Position numbers and translations under genes: made by a program
The notes under the pieces: generated by a model
Told to the model about the DNA's origin: nothing
Seen by the model: the letters and a program-made list of their open reading frames with translations, nothing else
Databases searched by the model: none
In this document: positions 1 to 11,160 of the stretch, in pieces
Numbering within the stretch: the first letter of the stretch is position 1
How the letters are laid out: each line of letters begins with the position of its first letter
Assembly: GCA_963969595.1 (NCBI GenBank)
Contig: OZ018413.1
Location: 932,501-996,500 of the forward strand
From: Neckera pumila
Taxonomy: Eukaryota > Streptophyta > Bryopsida > Hypnales > Neckeraceae
Direction of reading: 5' to 3'
Length of the DNA: 64,000 nucleotides

Positions 1-160
1 CTCATGATAGATTCCTGGAGTTGATAGCCGGCGCAGAAGATGGAATGTCCCGGCAGTGAAAATGTGAATGCACGTAACCTCTGCACTAATTCGACATCAC
101 AATGATCAACATATACATATATATTGTAGCATTTTGAGGTTCGTCGTGATTGCTTGAGCC

Positions 161-1589
161 ATGTGGTCCGGTGATGGTCAGGATGCCAGAGACTTGGAGG
201 AAGCGAAGGAGAAGCTGTCGCAGCCAACTAAATGGCTCCTTGAGCAAAAGTCGCTACTGCAATTGCTGACTCATCTCAAGGTTCTGTCTCGCAAGGAGGT
301 GAATCGCAAGGCAGTAGGGGCGAAGGCCATCGCCCAGCTGCTGAAGCATCTCAGCGACCAGGCAGTGGGCGCCAAGATTCAGGCCGAGGGGGCCAACGTT
401 GTGCTCAACATCTGCTACGAGAAAGAGAACGTGAGCGCCGTGCTGGCGTGCGGAGGAGCCTCCACCTTGGTACTCCCACCAAACCCTAATTCCTGCTGTC
501 CGATCGATCGCTGTATTTGGTGCTGCTTTCCGATCCTTGTACCTCCCTGTGGATTAGGTTGAGTTTCTGACTTCGAAAGACGAGGAGTTGCAAGCCAACG
601 CCGCAGGTGCGTTGCAGAGCATCTGTTTTCAGCCCGAGGGGCGCAAAGTTGTGCGCAGCCTGGGCGCTATCCCTCCCATGGTGGACCTCCTCTCTGCCGG
701 CTCCCTCAATGTACTGTAAAGTAATACCGATCATCGTTGATCCTGAAATTCAGTCTCGCATTCTGATAATTCACTGATTTCAGTATTCTACGAATGGGGG
801 ACTTGTTTTGATTGTTCTGAATTCATTGGAGATCCACCTGATTGATTTCATTAGGTTAGGGCACGGGCGGTGGGAGCCCTGCACAACATCAGCTCCGATG
901 TGGACTCCATCCGCGTGATTCGCCGGAAAGGCGGCATCCGCTGGCTGGTGCGCCTTCTGCACCACACGCAGCCCTGCGTGTGCGGCTCGGCCGCGGGCGC
1001 CTTGCAGAACGTCTCTCGCGAGGTCGCCAGCCGTCTTCTCATCCGTGACAGCGACGCCATCCACTCGCTCATCAAGCTGCTCCAGAGCACCGAGGTCCAA
1101 ACGCAAGTCTGTGCAGCGGGCGCGTTGTTGAACGTCTTGGGTCCGGAGCTTTGTGACGAAGACCACCCCACTCCGCAAGGCCTGAAACGACGAGAAGCCT
1201 TCGTGAAGACGATCACCCTCACCCTCGTGGCCAGCATTATCAAGCAGACGGTCTTCACCCCCGAGACGAAGGACATGATCCACAAAGCCTCGGCCTCGGT
1301 GATCAGAGCTCCAACGGCCCCGGTGATCACCAAAACATCGTCTCCGACTCGCCCTGACATGACCTTGTCGCCCACTCTCGGCGGAGGAGGAGTCCGAGCA
1401 CACACAGCTCTGTCGACTCTGGCTCCTCCTCGGCTACGCGGCCTCCAAAGCCCAGTTCCCCATCGCGTGCCGAACGAGGACTGGTCCTTGGACTTCGTAC
1501 CTCCGAATCGAAGAGCTGCGTTGCTGGGGCAAGACGCGAACGCCATGACTGGCAAGCAGTCAGCCCCCTCCATGCCAAGAGTGGACTAA
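161..1589 (+). CDS. Armadillo-repeat protein, 3 exons
   Basis: I read three exons, 161-469, 558-710 and 855-1589, all in phase 0 with GT/AG borders, giving 398 aa. The start is the ATG at 161, and the stop is TAA just before 1590. Residues about 45-280 are helical armadillo-type repeats, with recurring patterns such as AAGALQSICF, AVGALHNIS, AAGALQNVS and AAGALLNVL about 42 residues apart. The last 110 residues are Pro/Ser/Thr-rich and look disordered. ARM repeats form a superhelical protein-binding surface; no catalytic domain or U-box is visible, so an adaptor role is inferred. I cannot assign a subfamily. Exon 3 is clearly richer in GC than the flanks, as expected for a real gene. The exon calls rest on uninterrupted repeat periodicity across both junctions. 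Confidence 0.82.
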
Positions 1590-3389
1590 CTTTGGACTGT
1601 ACATTACAGAAGTACCTTGAGGTGATCATTTTCACTTCCCTTTGCTACTTTCTTTAATTGCATATATACATGTCCTTGCGCACATAAACATCATATCGAT
1701 CGTTTGTTTCATCACCATTCGTGTGATGCCTGCCTGTGCACAAAGTCGCACCCAACCGTTGAATGTGGTGAGAAAGTGGTGCTCAAATTCTTTTATGGAA
1801 TGATGTCTGATGAATTCGGGATTCATATCTTGTGCGATTATCTTGCAATTATGTTCTGAAGAGTCAGATTCTCAAGGTCTGGCCTCATGGTCGAGTGCGA
1901 TATCGATGCCGATGCTTGGACTTCTGACTACCGGTACTAGCTGTGACTACACATATTCACAAAGTCCATGTGATCTGCATAGCCTCATGAATAATAGAGG
2001 AAAATTTGTTGAAGAAACTACTAAAGAGTCCAACTGGGTGAAGGAAACTCTGAGCAATTGTTGATGGCATACAAGGAACACACTTTGTCAAACGACGAAG
2101 GTTAATTTGTTCACAAATTCCTCCATATGCCGGGGACACGACATCAACGAGACCTCAGATAATCCGCTGAAAATAAAATTAATCCAGATGAGAATATTGT
2201 ATGAAACTCACCATTAAAGATTCCTTGCAGAGGTGAAAATGCACACTCAGAAGTAAGTTAGTGTCGTGAGTAGTGAAGTAGCTTATTGTGAACTCCTGGC
2301 TATAGATCGATGTGGGTCGGATACAAGATATTGCTCGTCCTTTCTTATCGCATAGAATCAACAGACAGACGTACGGTTGGGTTAAATGAAGACGGCAGCA
2401 GGCCTTTATTCACTTCTCCAGTGGTACTGTACTCCACTGATCGGCTTCATGTCAAAGTTCGTTGAAATCGTCTTTCTGCATTGAGCTCGGCAAGATCCCT
2501 TTCTTCTCCCGTGAATTCTGTTCTGGGCCTGGGATTGTGCGAAACATTTGAAGGTAAAGCCCTGACTGTAGACTCAACAAAGCCATACCAAAAGAATAAA
2601 GAGTACTTTGTTGGGGTTACCAAGTTAACTTATAATGCTAAGGTAACCCAAAGATTCATACAACCAAGTTGTAATTTTTAAGGTTTTGGTGTGGTTTGGC
2701 TTTTGACTTGTTCCTGCGTGCAATTTAATTTTTTGGACGCAAAGTTTTGCCAGACCTGGGAATTATTGAGTGTTGTGACCTCAAAAAATCCAATCGTATC
2801 ATGGAGGGACTGCCACTTGGAAGTTCAATAGCCACTCAAAGACCATAGCATAAAAATTCATCTTGTATGCCTGCACGCCATAAGTTTGTATATGCTTTGG
2901 TCACATAGAATGGGACAATTAACGTCCGAGAGAGGAGGTGCATGAAGGAGTCCTTGAGAAATTTTTTGTAGACTAACGCAGTTTTGTTAAGGTCGATGAT
3001 TCACCCTGTACCAAAAAGGATGATTTCCACGGTGACCAACCCGTCCTTACAGGATTAAACCCTGTTATTTTCCCAGTAGAAAAACCTAAGCTACTCTCAT
3101 CCCCAGAAATGCACTAGGATAAATGGCTTTGTCATTTCCAGTACATCACTCAAAGAAAACTCAAAGACAAACACACCCTACAGTTTCTACCCCAATCAAA
3201 ACCGTCAAAGTGGCAAACTCCTTCGGAATCAAACAATGGCCATTGAAGGACAATTCCGCAAACACCTAACCGGCGACAGATTTGGACTGCAAAAACACTG
3301 CTCACTCTGGATTTATTTAAGGTCCAAAAGGACCAAAACTAACACACACACTCACACACACACACCAAAAAATAAAAATAAAACGTACC
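1590..3389. other. 3' flank of ARM gene, no gene seen
   Basis: I find no convincing coding exon or complete mobile element here. The first few hundred bases probably hold the 3' UTR of the ARM-repeat gene. An AC-rich microsatellite lies at about 3341-3365. Confidence 0.5.
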
Positions 3390-3500
3390 TGATAATCTTG
3401 GACACATGCTCCGGCCGTATATCCTCCTTCTGCGTCTCCACAAAGCCAAACTTCCGCTTTTCTCCATATCGCTTCGTGTTCAACTGTTGTGTGAAATAGC
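3390..3500 (-). pseudogene. Isolated PRP8-like exon
   Basis: On the minus strand one short block reads [20 protein letters not shown] followed by [14 protein letters not shown]. This matches the highly conserved N-terminal part of the spliceosome core protein PRP8, just before its conserved DHGDMS segment. The block ends in a good donor, with AG/GTACGT splitting the Arg codon. No following PRP8 exon is found toward lower coordinates, and no N-terminal exon is convincing upstream. PRP8 is over 2,300 aa, so this is a stranded exon plus some intron, not a gene. Two substitutions (IRP for a usual MPP, and S for R in the VRKII motif) suggest drift. Capture by a transposon or a truncated duplication are both possible. 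Confidence 0.6.
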
Positions 3501-4434
3501 TATAAATTGTGCATGATCCTCTGCCTATAAACACATGAAGCAACAATCAGAAACACGAGTGTTAGTTAATCTTGTAATTTACAAGATCAAAGTTTTTCGA
3601 ATTAGCTTAATCTTCTGCAAATTGTGCATTGCAATTGTTTGAACTTGTTTCTTGCAGTCTTTCAAACAGCCGGTCCTAAGGTATTCACTGGAAATGCGGG
3701 TGAGTAGGTTTCTCTCCCGCCAGGCCAAGGCCACGTACCTGTGGCTGGCGTCGTTGTATTTTGTTCTTTGCAGTCACCACCGTTTCATTTGTGTCAGAAA
3801 AAAGAAACGGCAAGTAGGATTCAACTGCGGGTCAGTCGGAATACAAGTATAACACATAGACTTCTTTTGCTTCTGCCACACTTTGAAGACCCAAAGCTCC
3901 CACTAGAGTTGTTTAAAAGGAGGCAATTAATATGTGACAGCTGTCCAATCACATGGGTCTAACTCAGGACGACTTCTCAGTAAGTTATAATTTACCAGAA
4001 TGCGATATTAGATTCTGCATTCTTGCAGAACATGATGCTTGAGAATGAAGTATTGAATTATAGCTCAAGTACCCCAGCAAGACTAAGACTGAGTACACAT
4101 TGCAGAGTAAATGCAGACCGGAAGTGGAGGGAATTCATGACGCATTTGGCATCCAGGATCTGGCTTCTTCAATGCATATTCTAGTAGTGAGTAGTGAATC
4201 AAACACAAGACCAAATTCAAGGCAAATGCCGTGGCAAATACAAGGCCAAACACATCCAATCCAAGTGTATACTTTGAACTGGCCTGTCCCTGAAGTTCCA
4301 TATATTGTCACTTGTATATATAGTATGTCTTCAACAGCAAGTCTAAGATTGCAAGTTTCATTTACAACAGTTCAGTCAGTAGAACTAGAAACTGCATGCC
4401 AATAGAATTACGGTTCAGATGCCGATAAAAACTG

Positions 4435-5735
4435 CACTATAAGAAAATCATGTTTTTGGCAGTGTTTTACCTCTATTGCGCGATGTCTGATAAAACATGA
4501 TGGTTTCAATGGACATTTGGCTCGACAAGGTAGATTTTGTGGACGTTGCAGAGAACATTGTCTTTTTACTATAAATTTAAGTTGATGTTATCATTGATGT
4601 TAACATTTTATTTGACATGACTGAAGTTATACTGATGTTGTTTGGAACGTCCAAAAAACCATAGACTGCCAAGTCAGCAAACAAGCACATTTTGACTATG
4701 GATAAATTAATAAAAATTACTACAAGCAATAATAACATATTGACCACATGTAAAAAATGTAAGGAAAGGGCAGCCACATAGCATGCTTTGCAAAAAAAGG
4801 TTATGGATGGATGTGCACCATGGATGAAAAGAAATGGTCTTTATACAAGTGGGGTGGTAGGAAGTGAAACAATCCATGTGGGATATATAAAGCAAGAGTT
4901 GTATTCAATGTAAAATGTCTAAAACAACATGATCCAGATGTTTGAAAGAACATCAAGATGTCTAAACAGCATCTACATACCTGAAACAATGTCAAAACTT
5001 ACAATGGTCAAGATCCCATATTCTAATTTTCCCATATCTTTTGTCTCACCATGGACGGACAATGAAAATAAATAGGACCTCTTTATCCTTCATTTTCACT
5101 AACTTTTAATGAATGAATTCCTTCATTTTGCCATCAAAAATTCTCTTGATGGTAGATGGTATTTTTTATTTAAATCTTGCTGAATTTTTGTCATTTTGAT
5201 TGTATTATTATTATTATTATTATTTTTTAAATAATTATTTTCTACTGACCTTGTCCTATGGGTACATTATGCAGCAATTGATGTCTCAAAAAATGTCTAA
5301 GTCGATGTTTAAATTGACGTTTTCAAAAAACAATATTAATTTTTTTTAAACAACATGAAAATATGCTGACAAGGCATGCCACGTCAGATATTGGCGGTTC
5401 CATGTCACTTATTCCTGTGTCCACGTCACAGACCACTTCAACAACAAACCGGATAAAAAAAAATTCCTATGTGGCATTGCCTGCCTATGTAGTGATTACA
5501 TGGAGCTGAGCTGTCCGCCAAATGGCATACTTTGGGAGACCTTCAAAGAGCATGTCATGAGTGATGTCAAAAAAAACAAGGCCAAATTAGGCATGCTTTT
5601 TAAGATTCAAGATGCTTTTTGTCTGTCAATTATAACACGATTTTAGGTGACATCTACGTTGACAACGTCCATGTCAAAATGAACACCATGTCACGTTTTT
5701 TCAGACGTAAAAAAGAACTTTGTTTTCTTATAATG
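4435..5735. mobile_element. Non-autonomous CACTA element, 1.3 kb
   Basis: The left end reads CACTATAAGAAAA and the right end, reverse-complemented, CATTATAAGAAAA. These are typical En/Spm (CACTA) terminal inverted repeats with one change in the right end. The flanking triplets are CTG and CTC, close to the 3-bp target duplication expected for CACTA elements. Inside are many short sub-terminal motifs of the type TTGACGT/GATGT, but no long ORF, so movement would need transposase supplied in trans. Confidence 0.75.
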
Positions 5736-5762
5736 CTCCATGCTAGTAGAATCACGGGCTCA

Positions 5763-6144
5763 CAGCTTAGATGCTGATGCCGATGCTTTTATCTTGAGCA
5801 TTTTGGTAAAGGCTTCATAGAGCCTCCATCGATCTTGTGTTGTTTTTGCTTGAATCATTTCTACTACAGCTAGAAGGTAGCGAGACGGATTTGTAAGACA
5901 TGCAACGTGGCAAGATAAGAAATGCGGCTCTTGTACATTTGCAAAAATACAGTATGATACCATATGCAACAGCGCTAGATACATACCTTGCGTCTTATTT
6001 TTTTCAAGGGCATCATCAATGCAACCTTGATTCTTTTTCTCTTCGATCTTGATTATATTTTGATTTCACTTGAGCTCTAGTTTGTCCAGATAGTAGTATA
6101 GTCATTTGCTCAAAATTTGTCCTATGTATCTCCAAGGCCTTGAT
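5763..6144 (-). pseudogene. TFIIIB B''/Bdp1-like SANT fragment
   Basis: Minus-strand reading from 6144 gives a stretch with NFEQMTILLSGQTRAQVKSK and then YNQDRREKESRLH. This resembles the SANT domain of the RNA polymerase III initiation factor subunit Bdp1, whose family pattern is F.MI..LFP.RTR.Q.K.K followed by basic residues and RLH.AL. A stop follows RLH; shifting one base continues as DDALEKNKT to a donor (CAAG/GTATGT) at 5987. A further exon-like stretch (MIQAKTTQDRWRLYEAFTKM) runs to a TGA near 5763. The frameshift and the lack of the remaining protein argue for a decayed fragment. The family call is moderate: the SANT similarity is seen by eye only. Confidence 0.42.
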
Positions 6145-6434
6145 AAAATGTATAAGTCATTAGAAGTGGAGTTGCAAAGTATCATTCTAGCTAACAAAAC
6201 TGAGAATCAATCAAGAATGGGTTAGCTGCTACTTTAGTGAGAGCGATACTTTATTTATTATAGAAATAATTGCTAAATAGTACCTGATCTCATGGTGCAC
6301 TAATATTGAAAAAGACTACAAATATGATTGCACTATCTCACCCACTAAAGTTTGTAAGGAAAATCAGTCAACAAGCTAGCGATGTGCACAGATTAGCTCA
6401 GCTTACCTTGTAAAACATAGTTGCTTATTCAACC

Positions 6435-6573
6435 TTCCAACAACCCTTTTTCACAAACAACACTTCCATATTCACGGGCAGCGGCACCGGGAGCAACAGT
6501 TCTACGTTCACTAGCAACGCGCGCAGCACTTCCCCTTTAAGCTTCTTCTTTTTGGGCTCCATCTTGAAACTCT
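6435..6573 (-). other. Short GC-rich ORF beginning MEPKKKKLKG
   Basis: A 44-codon minus-strand ORF starts with ATG at about 6573 and carries a lysine run (KKKKLK) that could act as a nuclear signal. It lies upstream of the Bdp1-like fragment in the same orientation and is richer in GC than its surroundings. It may be another exon of the same decayed gene or chance. I do not recognise it. Confidence 0.2.
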
Positions 6574-6589
6574 ATCGACGCCTGTCCAA

Positions 6590-7790
6590 CCTCCCTCCCA
6601 ACCGTCTGACCTCTGAGTTGCACGATAACTATGCATGACAAAATATGTATGACTTCAATGATTTAGTAATGGGCGACTAACTTTGTGTAGCATTAGTGCT
6701 TTTCTAAGACATATAAAGTTAGTACAATAATCACACAACATCATGTGCATAGTGATTGTACTAACATTTGTGCATAGTTATTGTAATAACATTGCATATT
6801 TTTATTTTTCACAATTTCAATACTAAGTCAATGACAAGTAGGAATTGTGTTCAAAGCATAAATTTAGACCTCATTTAGGCATAGTAGAATAATTTTTTCC
6901 AAACTTTCTAAGTGAAGTAATTCCTTTAGTACGCCTATCAATGAAATTAGTTCAAGCTTGTATTTGGTGACCTACAGTTATGATGGATTTAGTCCAATCA
7001 TTTGGTACAATTACTAAAATGTATACTAATTAAGTGTTGACCAACAAAATGCAAGAAATTTAGTCAAGAAACTAATTATTGTTAATTAGAATGGTGATCA
7101 ACAATTAAATATTGATACCATTTAATAAGCAGTAATGACAACAATGTCATTGTTTTCAAGGATTTTCCGTGTACATTAAAGTATAGAAGTTACATAGTTA
7201 GTATTAATTACAAAATAGTATCAATTCTTTGCAGTAATCATGTGCATTGTAATGATGCGATAACTTGCAAATGAACGTATGCACCCATAAAACAATAGTA
7301 ACTACATGATAATTACTAATAATTCATCAAACCTGAACTTTGAGATGTACTAAGGGAATGCACATGTTTACACCTTGTATCAAAATATTGTGAACATTCG
7401 ACCAAAATTAACTTCAAAGGAACCTACTCGGCTTTTCAATTGTTTGTTCAACAAACAATTGGCCTTTACATGTTAAAAATTGCCACTTGGTCAATGGCAC
7501 TTGAATTGATTGTTGTTGGTTTCATAATATATATATCCTATGCATGTTTGTGATAGAGGAAAAAAAATTTGTGAAAAAGGTCAGTAGGGGTGGAAAAAAT
7601 TGGATGCCTAAATTTTATATTTAAAATAGTTTCACTTAAAAACTCGCATGAATGAATTTATAGAAATGATAGGATATTAGAAATATACCTCTTGTAGCTT
7701 TTTATATGAAAATATTGTCATTTGAAATACAAAAATTAAAGTAATTGGCCCCAAATCAAATACCCTCTTAATTCAAGTGTATACCTTAAA
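6590..7790. other. AT-rich intergenic DNA
   Basis: I see no gene, RNA or bounded repeat in this stretch. Confidence 0.5.
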
Positions 7791-8724
7791 TTAACCCCTA
7801 GAGGACCAACATGCGTTTTTTGGCAGTATAGAAATTTTGGGCAGGTACTTGTGACTAGAGATATCCATATTTGAGGCTGAAATTTTAATAGAAGGTGGGG
7901 GCAAGGAATATTTTCATGTGTACCAAGTTTCATGACATTTTGAAATATGAGTCAAAAGTTGTGACCTAATATGTTGCTTTTTTTCGTAACTGGGCAGTTT
8001 GGGCAGATTAGAAAAAATCATTTTTTCCGGAATTTTTTTTTGAAATTGGTTCTCTACATTTATATATACTTAAAAAGCTTTGAGTCATTCCATTTCACTC
8101 AATGAGTCAAAAGTTATGAGGGTTTTTGGTTTGCGGGCAGTTATGGATTGTCTACTCTAAAAAAATCTTTAAAGTTGTATATTTAACTCAATTTTCAATA
8201 TTTTTGAAAAAAAAAAAAAATCCTAGGATGTAAATTTATTATTACAACATTACAACCGTTGGAATTGGTATTTTTAAATTCCATGATTAAAATTTTAACA
8301 ATTTAGTATTTTGAATCATTTTCTACTTCTTTCTACTTACTATTTTTTTCCTGTATGTTGTACAATTCCAAATGATGTGAAATTTTTCAAGTACATAAAA
8401 AACTTGTTTAGGAAACTGAATTCAAAGAAGCACCACCTTTTTTGGCATTTTTTCATTGAAAAGTGAGCTTGCAAAGTGCAGCTGCCCGGTTTTTCGCAGG
8501 ATTGAAAAAATGGTTTTCAAGACTTTGAATGCTTATATCTTATGATCCACACGGTGGAATTTTCTGAAATTTTTACCACATGTTTTCAAAATATCATACT
8601 ACAAGATCCTACGGTTACATGTGTCAAAAATTGTTTTTTTTTCCAAAAATTTGGTAGTTGTATTAGAAATGGCAGTTTTGGAGCGTTTTTGGTGAGAATA
8701 TAGTCATGAAACTTTACGGGTTAA
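7791..8724 (-). mobile_element. TTAA-bounded element, copy D
   Basis: This copy starts TTAACCCCTAGAGGACCA and ends GGGTTAA. Relative to copy A (19566-20492) it is inverted: its right part holds the shared blocks AGAAATGGCAGTTTTGGAG and, on the complement, AGGATCTTG and CATGTGGTAAAAATTTCAG. It belongs to the subfamily (D, E, F) whose left end continues CAACATGCGTTTTTTGG and lacks the small hairpin. It has no coding capacity. Confidence 0.72.
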
Positions 8725-9050
8725 AAGGAGTAATCTCACTAAGCATTACAAAAGTTTTCAGGCCTCAAGAAGGCCGTTAGTTCTATACCCCCCCTTCGCA
8801 ATTTTGGTGCAATTAAACATTTTTTTTATATTAAAAATTTGATCTGATGTGGCACTCCTTGTGCCATGTTAGCGTCACGTCAACATATCTAATATTTTTT
8901 TATTTTTTTATTTTTTAATATTTTTTCTTGAAAAAAAAATAATTTTTTATTTTTTTGTATTTACACTGCCGGGGTGCCGAAAATCAAAAACTGGCGGCCT
9001 TTTGCAGGCCTCAGAATTTTCCTAATGCATACCTACTTCTCAGCAGTTTT

Positions 9051-10184
9051 TTAACTCCTAGAGTCCCATTTTTCCCTTGGGGAACATATTGGATTTTGGA
9101 TAGCCCTTTATAGTCTCAATTTTCATTGTGATTTTTTGAATTTTTTTGAAGATAGGAAAACACATCAATCTTTGTAAATACAATTTTTATTTTAATCGGT
9201 GCCTTAAAGCAAAAATTTTACCACCCAAAGCCAAAATGGTGTTTATCATGATGTAGCACCAAAACATCTCCAAAAGTCAAAATAAAATTTTCAAAGAAAA
9301 TACTCTAATTTGTCTATATAGAAAGATTTGATTCATTTGTTTGGACTAATGATGAGAAAGTTATAGACATTAGGTGACATTGGAAGGCATTAGAGCGCTA
9401 TTTCAGGCCCGTTCTCAAATCTGGCTTGATTTTGTGAACAATTGATACGGATATCAGAATTTTTTTCAATTTATCTTTTCCCAAATATCATTTTAAGCAA
9501 ATTTTTCTTTTTTTCCGAAAAATGACGTGGCACGGTCTCGGCTACATCAGCTAGCAGTTATCCTACATTCCTGCAGTTTGAGAACGCAGAATAACTCACA
9601 GTCTTCTAGAAGCCTCAAATGTCATCTAATGCAATCTTATTTTTTAGACAATCTAAGCATCTTTTTGAAAAAATTAACTTATAGTATTCATTTTTTAATG
9701 CAATTTTTACAATTTTTCAAAAGAAAATGTTTGACCAAGTTAAATTCACTTGCTGCAATAATTATGCCATCAAGATTATTGTGTTCTAATTCCATCGAAG
9801 TAGAGCTATTAATGATGTGACTTTTTGTTTAATCTCAAACTTGCTTATACGTACTAATTTTGAATTTCTAAAGAATGAAAATCCAAAGTATGTATTTTGA
9901 AATTTTTTCCAAGATTTTCAAGTCAATTTGTCAATACGAGTTTTTGTTTAACTTAGCCTGTGTAGCACAAAAAATTTAAACTAAGAAGATTCAAAGCTTT
10001 AAAATCTAGGCAAGCAACGTGCAAAAAAAATCAATTTTCTTTAATTTAAATGCATATATCTAGCAAATTATGTGGTCAAAGTTTCTTAAATTTCTTCCAC
10101 ACATTCCTATATCAGTTTAGTGCATAGGTGATTGCAAGAAACACCTGCCAATTTAGTTGCGTTTTGCAAAATTGAATGACTTAA
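9051..10184 (-). mobile_element. TTAA-bounded element, copy H, degraded
   Basis: The left end TTAACTCCTAGAGTCCCATT aligns with the inverted right end of copy A. Shared blocks follow, including a degraded TGGATAGCCCTT, AGAAAGTTATAGACA and TTTCTTCCACACATTCC. The right end is eroded; TTAA at 10181 is the likely border. It is interrupted by a short element at 9370-9629. Confidence 0.5.
9370..9629 (-). mobile_element. TTAG..CTAA short-TIR element, copy K3
   Basis: The ends are TTAGGTGACATTGGAAGGC and, reverse-complemented, TTAGATGACATTTGAGGC. Internally it shares, in reverse, the GGGAATG/CAGCTGATGTGGC-type core of copies at 14905 and 52264. It interrupts the TTAA-family copy H within the block AGAAAGTTATGGACAATCTT, known from intact copies. 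Confidence 0.58.
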
Positions 10185-10186
10185 TT

Positions 10187-11160
10187 TTTTACTTACAAAC
10201 CTAATGCCAGAAACAAAAAATTTGTTTCTAGATGTCTTGAAGTAATCTTATCCTTTATTTCTCAAAAATAAAAGAAAAAGCATTTTATTTAAAATTCCAT
10301 CTTATTAATCTATCACAATTTTTGATTTAGAGGGAGGTTATTCTATTCAGCTATTTAATTTTAAGGCTTTTAAACTAAAGTTTCTATAATATATATCTCT
10401 AAATAAGCGGACATGTTCCTACCAAAGGACATTTAAAAATACATTATGTATCCTCCACAATTGTGCAAATAGGCCTCCCTTGCATGTGCACTTCTAAACA
10501 TTAATTATGATTTTGACCTCATTTTTTTGGTCAAATATCATCACCATGAAGTCCTCTCAAATGGACAATTTTTAGTTAATTTTTTAAAGAAAAATTTCTC
10601 ATTTTTTACAAATTAAAATGTCAAAGTATGTATTTTTGTCACGACAATTCTATATCTAAAAATACGACCCCAAAAGTATATACTTCAATATTCTAATTTG
10701 TACAGAAAGGCAAGCAAAAAAATTCTAAAACTCAAAAAAAATTTAAAACCCAAAAAAATTGGCCATAATTTGCGAGGACTTCATGGTGATGGTATTTGAC
10801 CCAAAAATTGAGGTCAAAACTATCTCCAATGTTTAGAATTGCATATGCAAGGGAGGCCTATTTGCACAAACGTGGAGGAAATAAGTCACGTATTTTTAAA
10901 TGTCCTTTGGTAGGAATATGTCCGCCTACTGTAGAAATATATTACAGCAATTTCAGCTGAAAGCTATAAATTTAAACCGCTCAATAGTATTAAAAATCTC
11001 TAAATCCAAAAGTGTGACAAATTAACAAAATTAACTCTTAAATATAAAATCATTTTTTTAATTTTCAAAAAACAAAGGATATGATTAAAATCAAGAATTC
11101 AAGACATTAAAAACTGATTTTTTATTTTTGGAGTTGGGTTCATAATTTAAATAGAAAAAA
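10187..11160. repeat. Large foldback element, arms about 370 bp
   Basis: The segment 10187-10555 is the inverted, diverged counterpart of 10775-11160. The innermost 150 bp match best: TACCAAAGGACATTTAAAAA, GCAAATAGGCCTCCCTTGCA and CATCACCATGAAGTCCTC each occur in one arm and in reverse in the other. The outer parts (CTATAATATAT, TGTCTTGAA) are more diverged. The spacer is about 220 bp and AT-rich. No ORF is present. It could be a foldback or Mutator-type long-TIR element; no target duplication could be recognised. Confidence 0.65.

Noticed and set aside
780..1635. Minus-strand ORFs of 102-240 codons over the ARM-repeat exon
   Set aside because: They are shadows of GC-rich exon 3, which has clear repeat periodicity on the plus strand.
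9527..9820. 97-codon ORF
   Set aside because: It spans the border between a nested MITE and a degraded TTAA element, so it cannot be an evolved gene.
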